A stretch of DNA of 64,000 nucleotides. Origin: JANXQG01 sp963824275 (lineage in GTDB: Bacteria > Planctomycetota > Planctomycetia > Pirellulales > Thermoguttaceae). Made by a program: the position numbers and the translations under genes. Positions 12,501-23,262 of the stretch are shown one piece after another. Each line of letters begins with the position of its first letter. Position 1 is the first letter of the stretch. The notes beneath the pieces are model-generated. The model was not told the DNA's origin. It was given only the letters and a program-made list of their open reading frames with translations, and searched no databases. Location: contig CAWGOT010000001.1 in assembly GCA_963824275.1 (NCBI GenBank), positions 682,001-746,000 of the forward strand. Direction: 5' to 3'.

Positions 12501-15500
12501 GGCGGCACCTTGCTGATTGCCAACGGTTGGCTGGGCAACGCCACGAACGTCGGTGCGCCCACGCTCACGATAGCCATGTCCGCCGGTGGGCTTATTTCTG
12601 TTGCAGCCGGCGCCGGAATTCAGAACGGGGGCTGGGGAAACGCCACCTGGACGAGCAATTCGGCCTCGTTGACCCTCGGCGCGGGGGCGGGGATCGACCT
12701 CTGGGATTCCACCGCCGGGATGAACGTGGACGCCCTGAACGGCTTGGGCACGATAACGCACACCAGCTACGGCAACAATCCTGAGAACCTGACCGTAGGC
12801 GTCGCCAACGGGTCCGGCGCCTACGGCGGCGTGATCACGAATGCCGCCGGGTTTGGGATAGCCCTGATCAAGAACGGCACGGGCACGCAGCGCCTGTCGG
12901 GCGCGAACGCCTACACCGGCGGCACCACGGTCAACAACGGGATCTTGCGGATGGGCAGCGCTACGGCGTTGGGGGCCGCGACGGGTACCCTGACCGTGAG
13001 CGCCCCTGGTCTGCTCGATCTGAACGGAAACAGCCTCACGGTCGGAGCGCTCAACGGCAGCGGCACGATCACCGACGTGGCCGGCAGCGGCGCGGATACG
13101 CTGACGCTGGGCAACGCCGGCGGGGCCTTCTCCGGCACGCTCGCCAACGGTTCCGGCACGCTGTCCCTGGTCATGGCGGTGAATGCCGCCACGCAGGTCT
13201 TGAGCGGTACGAACACCTATAGCGGCGGGACGACGCTCAACGGCGGCATCCTGAACTTTACTTCTTCATCGGCGGTGCCGCTGCTCAATTCGGCGAGCAT
13301 CACCTTTGGCGGCGGCACGCTGCAATATGCAGCCGGCAACACGCTGGACGTGTCGCCTTACGTCGCGCCGATTGCCGCCGGCCAGGCGGCGATCATCGAC
13401 ACCGGCCCCAACAGCGTGGCCTTCAACTCGCTCTTGAGCGGCAGCGGCGGCCTGACCAAGGCCGGCGTCGGCACCCTGACTTTGAACGTGGTCAATTCGT
13501 TCACCGGTCCGACGACGGTCAGCGCCGGCACGCTGACCATCGCCGATCCGGCCGGAAATGCCCTGGCGCAATCCAGCGGCGTGACTGTCAACTCTGGCGG
13601 CTACCTTGGATTGAATGACTCCGCGGGCAGCGTCGGCAGCCTGGCCGGGGCCGGCAACGTGAACTTGAACAACGGTACCTTGACGGCCGGCGGCAACAAC
13701 AGCAGCACGGTCTTTGGTGGAGTGATGAGCGGCGGCGGCGGATTCATCAAGGCCGGCAGCGGCACGATGACGCTGGGCGGCAACAGCACCTACGCCGGGC
13801 CAACCTTGATCTCCGGCGGGGTCCTGAAACTCGGCGGCGGCGCGGCCTCCGCCATCGCGGGCCCCATCGACGCGCCGAATGCGACAATTTATCAGGCGGA
13901 TCCGTCAACGAGCTTCACCGTTTCGCCAGGGCACAGCAATGAAGTTCTCGTCTTCCAGGTTAGCTGGAGAGGACCGGCCGCTAACGAAAACGTGACTCCC
14001 CCTGCCACCATCGCCTGGGACGGTCAGACACTGCAGCTTGCCGTGGCCGAGGCGAATCAGGTGCAAAATGGCCTCAACGGGCGCGAAGCGGCCATCTATT
14101 ATCTGTATAATCCCACGCCCGGATCGGGCACGTTCAGCGGTTTCAGCGGTGCCTTGACCGCTAACGGCGCCGCTACGAACATCTATGCCGACGCCTTCAC
14201 GCTCAGCGGCGTGAACACCTCGATTCCCCCGCTGACGGTAGGGGCCGAGAACTCCGGCGGCGCCAGCACCACCGCCACCATCACCGGCGCCGCTGCGGGC
14301 AGCACGGCGGTCATCGCACAGATCACGAACCAAGAGGGCACGACTGCGTTTGCCGTGACGGCCGGCGCCGGCACGGTCCAGCCCCAACTCTGGGCTTACG
14401 AAGATGCCACATCGGCCACCGTAGCCTGCGGGCTGATCACCGGGCTGACGCAGGAACCAACACCTTCACCGCCACGCCCGCTGCGGCTGAAGGTGATCCT
14501 TCCAAGCAGCCGGTCGTTGTTGCCGTCTTCGCCCCGGCGGCGGCGTCCGGTGGTTCGAACATCTTGCCCGCCACGACGGCGCTTACGATCGCCAGTGGCG
14601 CGACGTTCGATCTGGGCGGCGGGACCCAGACCGTGGCATCGCTCTCGGGCCTAACCGGCAGCACGATTCAGAATTCCGGCAGTTCCGCGGCGGTTCTTAC
14701 CTTGTCGGCCACGGGCGGCTCGGCCTTCAGTGGTCTGATCGCCGGGGGCGGCGGCTTGGGGAGCATCAACCTCGTCGTGGCGGGGTCCGGGTCGCTGAAT
14801 CTGGGCGGAAGCAACAGCTATACGGGCAGCACGCAAGTCACCGGCGGCACGCTGCAACTTGGCAATGCCAACGCCATCGGCACGAGTGCCCTGGCGGCCA
14901 ACGGAGGTGTCTTCGACATGGCCGGCTTCAGCATCACGGTCCCCAGCTTCAGCGGAGCGGCGGGCGTCGTCACCACGAGCGTGGCCCAGCCCGTCGTCCT
15001 GACGGTCGTGCAAAGCGGCACGACGGCCTTCGGTGGCACGTTGCAAAACGGCGCCGGCACGCTTTCGCTGGTCCTCAACGGCGGCAGCGGCGGCCTGCTG
15101 AACCTCTCCGGCGCGAACACTTATAGCGGCGGCACCCAGATCCTGGCCGGCGTGCTGCAATTGGGCAGTAGCACCGCGCTGGGCAATAGTGCGGGCACGC
15201 TGACGGTCACCAGCGGCGGGTTGCTCGACATGAACGGGCTCAGCGCCAACGTGGGCGCCCTGAACGGATCGGGAACGGTCAACAACGTGGCCGGCTACGG
15301 AATCTCGGTTCTGACCCTGGGCAACGGCAATGCCAGCGGCAGCTTCTCAGGCACGATCCAGAACAGCACGCCCAATGGCGGGTTGGCCGTGGTCAAGACC
15401 GGCAGCGGAACGCAGTATCTCAGCCTCGCCAACACCTATAGCGGCGGCACGACGCTTTCCGGCGGCGTGTTGAACTTCACAACGTCGGCATTGGGCGCCG

Positions 15501-17158
15501 GCAACATCACGTTCGCCGGCGGCACGCTCCAATACGGCGCAAACAACACGCAAGACGTGTCGGCCCAGATCGTCGGCAGCACGGCCCCCATTGCCATCGA
15601 TAGCAACGGCGCGAACGTCGCCTTTGCCGGCAACCTGGCGAACAGCAACAGCGGCGGCCTGACCAAGCTCGGGGCGGGCATGCTCACGCTCACCGGTTCG
15701 AGCGGCTACTCCGGCACGACCCGCATCGCCGGCGGCACCCTGCAGCTTGGCACGGGCAATCCCAATGCCCTGCCCGGCGGCGCGTTGACCGCCAACGCCG
15801 GAGTCCTCGACCTTAACGGCAACACCGCGACGGTCGGCAGCCTCAACGGGGCGGCGGGCGTCATCACCAACAGCACGGGCCCGGTGGCGAATCTGACGCT
15901 GAATCAGACAACTCCGACCACGTTCGGCGGCTCGCTCACGGACGGCGGCGGAGGCCTGAGCCTCACCCTGAACGGCTCTGGCATTCTCACGCTGACCGGC
16001 ACGAACACCTATAGCTTCGCCACGACCATCAATGCGGGCGTGCTCAAGGCGGGCGCGGCCAACGTGTTCGCGCCGCATTCCGATGTCGTGGTCACGGGCG
16101 GCACGCTCGACGCCAGCATCGGGCCGCAGTCGATCAACTCGCTCACCATGAGCCGTGCCGGGGCGTTGAATCTCACGATCGGCAGCGTGTTGACTACCAA
16201 CAACCTCGTTGTCAACAACTTGTTCGGCGGCACGTTGGACCTTTCCGGCGCCACCGCATCCGGGGAGCAGTTGATTGCCTACGCACCTAATGCCTACAGC
16301 GGCAGCTTTACGACGGTCGACCTCAACGGCATTCCAGACCCATCCTTGGCAAGCTCCTTGCAGTACACCGCGACCGCGCTGGAGTTGCCCGGCGCCTCGG
16401 TCAGCGGAACGGCGACATGGGCAGCCGGCAACGGCAACTGGTCCGTTGGTCCCTGGAGCCCCAACACCGCGCCGACCCATGCCGGCAACACGGCGATCCT
16501 GAACAACTCCTCGTCGGCCCTGGTGAGCGTCGTGCTCGACGAGCCGGTGAGCGTCGGCACGCTGCTGTTGGGCAATGCCGATTTCTCGACCACGTCGGGC
16601 TTCAGCATCTCGGCGACCGGCGCCAACGCCCTGACGATGGACAATAGCGGCGGCACGGCGCACATTATCGTGCAGGCGGGCACGCACGTGATTTCGGCGC
16701 CCATCACGCTGGCCGGCGACCTGTCGGTTGCGCCTTCCGCCGATTCAACGCTCACGCTCAGCGGGGACATCAGCGAGGAAACGCCCGGCACGGGGCTTCT
16801 GAGCCTGGACGACGCGGGCACGCTGATCCTCAGCGGCTCCAACGGCTACACGGGCGGGACGTTCGTGAACGCCGGCACGCTGGTGGTCGAGAACCCCAAC
16901 GGCATTCCCAACGGGTCGAGCTTGACCGTGGGGGCGGGCGCGGCGTCGCTCTTCGGTTCGCCGGCGGCGGGGGGCGTGGTTCTGTGCGGCTTGGAAGTGC
17001 CTGCGGCCGTTGGCGGCAGCTCGGCGGCAGTGCCTTCCCCGGTGCCCGAGCCTGGTACGCTGGCGCTTCTCCTGGCCGCTGTTGCCGGTGCGGCGCTCTA
17101 TCGCCGCACTGGCCGGCGGTCGAAGACCGCGGCAAGGCAGCCTGGCGAAGCTCGTTGA
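593..17158 (+). CDS. Giant autotransporter-associated beta-strand repeat protein with PEP-CTERM tail (frame broken at least eleven times)
   Basis: The start is ATG 593, preceded by AGGAGGGG at 581-588. The N-terminus is a signal peptide (core LALLGVLVLALVAI, probable cleavage after AGA at residue 27), then WTGSQDSTWSN. The body is dozens of beta-strand repeats of the type NTYSGGTTISAGTLQLGNG, which fold as a long right-handed beta solenoid. The protein ends with a PEP-CTERM signal: VPEPGTLALLLA, a hydrophobic stretch, then YRRTGRRSK. This predicts export and exosortase-type processing, with the protein displayed on or released from the cell. About 5,520 codons. The frame changes near 1650, 2010, 2645, 2990, 3555, 5055, 5410-5450, 5915, 9835, 10305 and 14455. 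On both sides of each break the repeats continue, and several breaks can be repaired by one base (for example GGCGCAG at 2988 and 10303, a G-run at 2637-2643). It is therefore probably one intact gene with sequence errors, although a decaying gene cannot be excluded. An adhesion or matrix role is inferred. Confidence 0.85.
3430..4080 (+). other. Inserted globular domain, copy 1, inside the beta-strand array
   Basis: The solenoid repeats are interrupted by about 210 residues that are not of the SGGTT type: NVLVVDVS, LTYGGKSLTLAV, NSAIYYLYNPPATGT, IIDAFTLGGV, QLWYYSNG, MSVAVFAP. The same order of motifs recurs at 13860-14555. A one-base break near 3555 splits it. It looks like an all-beta jelly-roll-like domain, but I cannot name its family. 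Confidence 0.6.
13860..14555 (+). other. Inserted globular domain, copy 2, inside the beta-strand array
   Basis: This second copy of the insert at 3430-4080 shows EVLVFQVSW, IAWDGQTLQLAV, EAAIYYLYNPTPGSGT, YADAFTLSGVNT, QLWAYEDA and, after a frame break near 14455, VVVAVFAP. The motif order and spacing match copy 1, while the residues have diverged substantially. The duplication is therefore old compared with the 144-bp repeats at 33827-34528. Confidence 0.6.
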
Positions 17159-17277
17159 ACCTTTGAAATCAAAAATTGTATGGGCCGCGAAGAACAGAGG
17201 CAACCCAAACCAAATCATCCCGCTGCCGTGGCTGTGCAGTAGCAGAGTGAAACGCATTCTAACCCCAGGCCGGGAAC

Positions 17278-17357
17278 CCAGCCGGCCCCGTCGGGACTAA
17301 CCCCTCCGACAGACGCGTGTCATGAGCTTGGATCAGCCACGGCGGCGGGTTTTTCCT
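17278..17357 (+). repeat. 80-bp repeated element, copy A (leader of the propeller gene)
   Basis: This sequence is repeated at 21656-21736 with one inserted base. It ends 11 bp before the start codon at 17369, so here it forms the leader of that gene. GTCGG (17290-17294) and CCGAC (17306-17310) can form a hairpin. The segment AACCCCTCCG (17299-17308) could instead pair imperfectly with CGGCGGGTT (17344-17352), followed by a T-run. The two pairings exclude each other, as in an attenuator. This is inference from sequence only. Confidence 0.6.
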
Positions 17358-17368
17358 AAGAGAAGAAC

Positions 17369-18436
17369 ATGAAGACCAAGGATTCCGCCACGAGAACTTT
17401 GAGGAGTTTATTGGCCCTCGGCGCGGCAGCCGCGCTCTGCGGGCTTTGCCCCGAGGCGAATGCGGCGACCCCCACCGCGCCGGCCGCGGCGGCCAACGCC
17501 GCTTCCTATGCACCCGCCGCCCTCCCCGGCAAAGGACTGGCGCAGCATCCCTTCCTCCTCACCGGCGAGTGGGACTATCGCAAAACGGACCAGACCATGT
17601 TCGTCGTTCGCGGCGGCAAGGTGGCCTGGACCTATTCCATTCCGATCAAGGACGCGGACGGCACGTTGCAGGAGCTTGGCGACGCCACGATGCTTTCCAA
17701 CGGCAACATTGTTTTTTGCCGCAAGGTCGGCGCAAGCGAAGTCACGCCCGACAAAAAAATTATCTGGAACATCGACGCGGCCAAAGGAACGGAAATTCAT
17801 TCCATTCAACCCATCGGCCTGGACCACGTGCTCGTGACGATCAACGGCAATCCGGCGGCGAAGTCGCTGCTCATCAACACCACGACCGGCAAAACGGAAA
17901 AGGAATACACGTTCCCCGTGTTGAATCCGGGAGCCAACCCGCACATCCAATTCCGCCGGGTGCATGAGACGAAGGAGGGGACGTTTCTCGCGGCGCATTT
18001 GCGGGATCAAAAAGTCGTGGAATATGACGCGGACTTCAAGGAAATCTGGTCCTACGCGGCGAATTACCCGTGGTCGGCGACGCGGCTTAAGAACGGCAAT
18101 ACGTTGATCACCACGGATGATCACACCGTCCGGGAAGTCAATAAGCAGGGCGAAACCGTCTGGAAATTCTCCCAGGAGGACGCGCCGGAATATAAGTTTA
18201 TTATTTTCCAGGAGGCGAGCCGTCTTGCCAACGGCAACACCGTGATTTGTAATTGGTGTCCGCACAACCTGGACGCGAAGCTCTGGCCCCGCACGGTGCA
18301 GGTGCTGGAAGTGACGCCGCAGAAAAAAGTCGTCTGGGCCCTGGCCCAATGGAAAGATCCCGACCTCGGCCCGGCGTCTTCCATCCAGTTGCTGGACGAA
18401 CCCGGCGTGGCGGAGAAGGGCGATTTACAACGGTAG
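17369..18436 (+). CDS. Exported PQQ-like beta-propeller protein
   Basis: Intact, 355 residues. A signal peptide lies at residues ~1-32 (LLALGAAAALCGLCPEANA). It is followed by short repeated blades with NG-N turns typical of beta-propellers: MLSNGNIVFCRKVG, WNIDAAKG, RLKNGNTLITTDDH, VREVNKQGETVWKF, RLANGNTVICNWCPHN, VLEVTPQKKVVWAL. Proteins of this kind are often called PQQ-binding-like or arylsulfotransferase-like, but no catalytic residues can be assigned and it may only bind a ligand or sugar. It is the first gene of a co-oriented trio, with GH51 only 9 bp downstream, so an operon is likely. Lysine codons are unlike the neighbours: about 11 of 25 are AAA, against almost all AAG in the GH51 gene, with AAA runs such as GACAAAAAAATT. 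This suggests acquisition from a lower-GC donor. A weak AAGAGAAG precedes the ATG. Confidence 0.75.
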   Translation: MKTKDSATRTLRSLLALGAAAALCGLCPEANAATPTAPAAAANAASYAPAALPGKGLAQHPFLLTGEWDYRKTDQTMFVVRGGKVAWTYSIPIKDADGTLQELGDATMLSNGNIVFCRKVGASEVTPDKKIIWNIDAAKGTEIHSIQPIGLDHVLVTINGNPAAKSLLINTTTGKTEKEYTFPVLNPGANPHIQFRRVHETKEGTFLAAHLRDQKVVEYDADFKEIWSYAANYPWSATRLKNGNTLITTDDHTVREVNKQGETVWKFSQEDAPEYKFIIFQEASRLANGNTVICNWCPHNLDAKLWPRTVQVLEVTPQKKVVWALAQWKDPDLGPASSIQLLDEPGVAEKGDLQR

Positions 18437-18445
18437 TGTCAGCAA

Positions 18446-20392
18446 ATGGAGTCGTCTATGAGGTTTCCCCTGTATTTTGCTTCTCGCGGTCTCTTCCTGG
18501 GGCTGACGGTCCTGGGCGCGGGCCTGGTTTTCACCGCTGGCGCCTCCGCCGCCGACCGCGGCAAGATCGTGGTCCAAGTCGATAAGCCCGGCGCGAAGAT
18601 CAGCCCCACCTTCTACGGTTTGATGACCGAGGAAATCAACCATTCCTACGACGGCGGCCTGTACGGCGAACTGATCCAGAACCGAATTTTCAAGAATTCT
18701 GCCCGCGGCAACGGGCCGGTCCCGCACTGGTCCGTGGTCCATTCTGAAGGCGCACAAGGAGCCATCTCTCTGGACACCGCCGATCCGGTCAACAGGGTGG
18801 CACTCACGACCAGCCTCAGGCTCAACATCCGCTCCCTGTCCGCCGGCCAGCGCGTGGGCGTGGCCAACGACGGGTTCTGGGGGATTCCCGTGCGGCCCGA
18901 CAGCACGTACCAGGCTTCGTTCTACGCCAAGGGTTCCAACGGTTTCCGCGGGCCTTTGACGGTGGCTATCGAATCCAATGACGGCAAGACGATTCACGCA
19001 TCCGCGATCGTGCCGGCGATCGGCGAAAAATGGCAGAAGTACCACGTCGCCTTGAAGACCGGCCGAGTGGAGCCCTCCGCCGCCAACCGCTTCGTCATCT
19101 CGGCGGCATCCAGGGGCGACGTTAACTTCAACCTGGTCTCGCTGTTCCCGCCGACGTACAAGGACCGGCCCAACGGCAACCGCGCGGACATCAGCCAACT
19201 CCTGGCCGAGATGAAGCCGGCTTTCCTGCGCTTCCCCGGCGGCGCCTACCTCGAGGGCAACGATCTGTCCAACCGCTGGAACTGGAAGGCGACCATCGGC
19301 CCGTTGGAAGACCGCCCCGGCCATGGGAGCATGTGGGGCTATCGCTCGTCGGACGGCATGGGTATGCTGGAGTTCATGGCGTGGTGCGAAGAGATCGGCA
19401 TGGAGCCGGTGCTGGCCGTCTTTGCCGGCTATACGCTCAATCACCAAACGGTGCCTGCGGCGGAATACCCGAAGTACGCCCAGGAAGCGGTGGAAGCAAT
19501 CGAATACCTTAGCGGCGGCGTCTCCAGCGCATGGGGCGCCAGGCGCGCCAAGGACGGCCATCCCTGCCGCTCAAAGTCAACTACGTTGAAATCGGCAACG
19601 AGGACCCGGCCGGGCCGAACGACACCTATGCCCGGCGGTTTCCCGTGTTTTACGACATCATCAAGGCCAAGTATCCCAAGATCCAGGTCATCTCCACGGT
19701 TCGCGGCGGCTACGGCAATCGCGTGCCCGACGTCATCGACGAGCACTATTACATGGACTTCAAGGACGCAATGAACAAGGCCCACATGTACGACAAGCGC
19801 CCGCAGCGGCCCCAAGGTCTTTGTGGGCGAGTGGGCCACGCGCGACAACAAGCCCACGCCTTCGTTCCAGTCCGCGCTCGGCGACGCCGCCTTCCTCACC
19901 GGCCTGGAGCGCAACGCCGACGTGGTGATCATGTCCTGCTACGCGCCGCTGTTCGTCAACGTCAACCCGGGCGGGCAGCAGTGGGCCACCGACTTGATCG
20001 GTTACAACGCGCTTGTCAGTTTCGGCTCGCCTTCGTACTACGTGCAGAAGATGTTCTACTGCAACAAGGGCGACGTGGTGCTGCCGATTACGCTGACCCC
20101 GTCGCAGGCCATGTTTGCCTCGGCGTCGCGCGACGAAGCAACGGGCGACGTGATCCTGAAGCTGGTCAACGCCGCTGAGACGCCGCAGGAAATGGAAATC
20201 AGCCTGCAAGGCGCAGCAACGATCGGCAAGACCGCCCGGATGGAGGTGCTTGCGGGCGGCCTGACGGACGTCAACTCCGTGGCCCAGCCGATGAAAGTCG
20301 CTCCTCAGGCCTCCACGATCGCCGCCGCCGCGAAGTCCGTGCGGGTATTTCCGGGCCATACGGTCAACGTGATTCGATTCTCGACGAAATGA
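18446..20392 (+). CDS. Secreted GH51-type alpha-L-arabinofuranosidase (two frame breaks)
   Basis: About 648 residues when repaired. A signal peptide (LTVLGAGLVFTAGASA) is followed by the family's opening KISPTFYGLMTEEINHSYDG and GGLYGELIQNRIF. A carbohydrate-binding-like beta domain (about residues 90-230) comes next, then the TIM barrel: LRFPGGAYLEGN, the acid/base Glu in VEIGNED, and the nucleophile Glu in VFVGEWATR. A C-terminal beta domain ends in VNVIRFSTK. The expected reaction is release of terminal arabinofuranosyl residues from arabinan, arabinoxylan or arabinogalactan, outside the cytoplasm. Frame changes near 19560 and 19810 compensate each other (total length is divisible by three) and both catalytic segments survive, so sequence error is likelier than gene loss. 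The start is ATG 18446; ATG 18458 is an alternative. No clear ribosome site is seen, consistent with coupling to the gene 9 bp upstream. Confidence 0.85.
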
Positions 20393-20444
20393 GCGTCTGG
20401 CTGACAAACCACTGCTTTTTCCCCAATCCCAGGAGTTACTTGTA

Positions 20445-21530
20445 ATGCGAACGACTGCTCTCAACCGGCGTATCTTTCTGAAGGGCTCGATTGTCGGCGG
20501 CCTGGCTGCCATGACTTCCGCACGGCTGCCGGCACTGGCAGCGGGCGCCGAAGCGGTGGCGGCCACGCCGGCAGCCGGCGCCGCGACGAAGACCCATGTC
20601 GCCCTCACGGCCGGCGACGACCGAACTGCCAACACCTTTCGCGGCCTCGAGCAGTTCCATGACGAAATTGCTAAAGCCATCGGCGACCGGCCGGTGGTCA
20701 TCAAGCCCAACTTCGTGGACATCGCCCACCAGCTTGCCGCCACCCACGTCGACTGCATCGAGGGCATCCTGGAGTTCTTGAAGTCGGTGGGCAAATTGGG
20801 CAACGCGGTGATTGCCGAATCGGCCGCCAACGGGCCGGCGGTCGAAGGGTTTGCCAACTATGGTTACACGCGGGTAGCGGAAAAATACGGCGTGAAGCTG
20901 GTCGATTTCGACCAGGAAGGGCATACCATCGTCCAGGTTTTCGACGAGGTCGATTTCCGCCCGCACGCGGTGCGGATGGCCCAGCGGCTTTTGGATCCGA
21001 AGACCTTCGTCATCTCCGCCGCAAAGATGAAGACGCACGACCGCATCGTGGCGACGCTGTCGCTGAAGAACATCATCTTCGGCGCGGCCGTGAAAGACGT
21101 GGGTCTCCGTTGGGGCCCGGGGTCGAAGCCGGGGGCAAAGTCCGACAAGCCGATCTGCCACGGCTCCGGCTACCGCGGCCTCAACTACAACCTGTTCGCC
21201 CTGGCGCAGCGCCTGCACCCGCACCTGGCCGTGATCGACGGCTACGACGGCATGCAGGGCAACGGCCCCGTGGGCGGCAGCCTTGTGGATCATCGCGTCT
21301 GCGTGGTCAGCAGTGACTGGCTGGCGGCCGACCGCGTGGCCGTGGAATTGATGGGGATCGACTTCGCCAACGTCGGCTACCTGAACTTCTGCGCGGACGC
21401 CAAGCTCGGCCAGGCCGACCTGAAGCAGATCGAGGTCGTCGGCGAACCCGTGGCCAGGCACGTCAAGACCTACAAGCTCGCCGACAATATCGAGCAGCAG
21501 ATGGTCTGGAAGAAGAAGGCAGGGCACTAA
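20445..21530 (+). CDS. Tat-exported DUF362-domain protein
   Basis: Intact, 361 residues, with AGGAGT nine bases before ATG 20445. The N-terminus NRRIFLKGSIVGG plus a hydrophobic stretch to about residue 30 fits a twin-arginine signal, suggesting folding with a cofactor before export. The remainder matches DUF362 proteins: VVIKPNFVD, ILEFLKSVGKLGNAVIAES, KTFVISAAKMKTHD, VATLSLKNIIFGAAVKD, HLAVIDGYDGMQGNGP, SDWLAADRVAVELMGID. Many DUF362 proteins are linked to iron-sulfur centres, but no CxxC clusters are present here, so the function is open. It lies 52 bp after GH51 on the same strand and probably belongs to the same transcript, although its strong ribosome site allows independent translation. 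Confidence 0.8.
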   Translation: MRTTALNRRIFLKGSIVGGLAAMTSARLPALAAGAEAVAATPAAGAATKTHVALTAGDDRTANTFRGLEQFHDEIAKAIGDRPVVIKPNFVDIAHQLAATHVDCIEGILEFLKSVGKLGNAVIAESAANGPAVEGFANYGYTRVAEKYGVKLVDFDQEGHTIVQVFDEVDFRPHAVRMAQRLLDPKTFVISAAKMKTHDRIVATLSLKNIIFGAAVKDVGLRWGPGSKPGAKSDKPICHGSGYRGLNYNLFALAQRLHPHLAVIDGYDGMQGNGPVGGSLVDHRVCVVSSDWLAADRVAVELMGIDFANVGYLNFCADAKLGQADLKQIEVVGEPVARHVKTYKLADNIEQQMVWKKKAGH

Positions 21531-21744
21531 CGGTTCCGCCCGGTCGCGCTGCAGCGTCGTCAGTACGTGCGGGCGCCCGGCAAATTGACAAGTGGCCGGT
21601 AACGCGCTTATAGATCACAATTCCTATCAGTCAGTAAACCTATTTGCAAAGGAGACCAGCCGGCCCCTGTCGGGACTAACCCCTCCGACAGACGCGTGTC
21701 ATGAGCTTGGATCAGCCACGGCGGCGGGTTTTTCCTCTTCCCGA
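21531..21744. other. Intergenic region between convergent genes
   Basis: This gap separates the DUF362 gene (plus) from the sigma-54 regulator (minus). Apart from the second 80-bp element at 21656-21736, nothing gene-like is visible. If the element terminates transcription, it would end the plus-strand operon here. Confidence 0.5.
21656..21736 (+). repeat. 80-bp repeated element, copy B
   Basis: It is the same sequence and orientation as 17278-17357, with one extra T early in the element. Here it lies after the DUF362 stop and just beyond the 3' end of the minus-strand regulator, so it cannot be a leader for a known plus-strand gene. It ends in the same CGGCGGGTTTTT, which fits a terminator-like role better than a leader role. 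Confidence 0.65.
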
Positions 21745-21788
21745 TCAATCGTCCGGAGCGTCGCTGACTTGCTTCTCGACGACCATCT

Positions 21789-23189
<1,401 letters not shown>

Positions 23190-23204
23190 CGGTTCTCCTA
23201 GGGA

Positions 23205-23262
23205 AGCAGGGAGCGGGGAGCGGGGAGTCAGAGTCCGGGCTCCCCGCTCCCCGCTCCCTGCT
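23205..23262. repeat. Perfect 23-bp inverted repeat with 12-nt loop
   Basis: The arms at 23205-23227 and 23240-23262 are perfectly complementary and built from AGCAGGGAGCGGGGAG-type sequence. This resembles the low-complexity CTCCCTGCTCCC repeats scattered in many planctomycete and cyanobacterial genomes (recalled, not searched). The right arm codes for the last residues of the histidine kinase and the loop contains its likely stop codon. The left arm lies in the 38-bp gap before the regulator start, so it could attenuate or separate regulator expression. Confidence 0.85.

Noticed and set aside
593..17158. Interpretation of the giant gene as about twelve separate genes
   Set aside because: Only the first piece has a signal peptide and only the last has a sorting tail. 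Repeats continue across each break without start sites.
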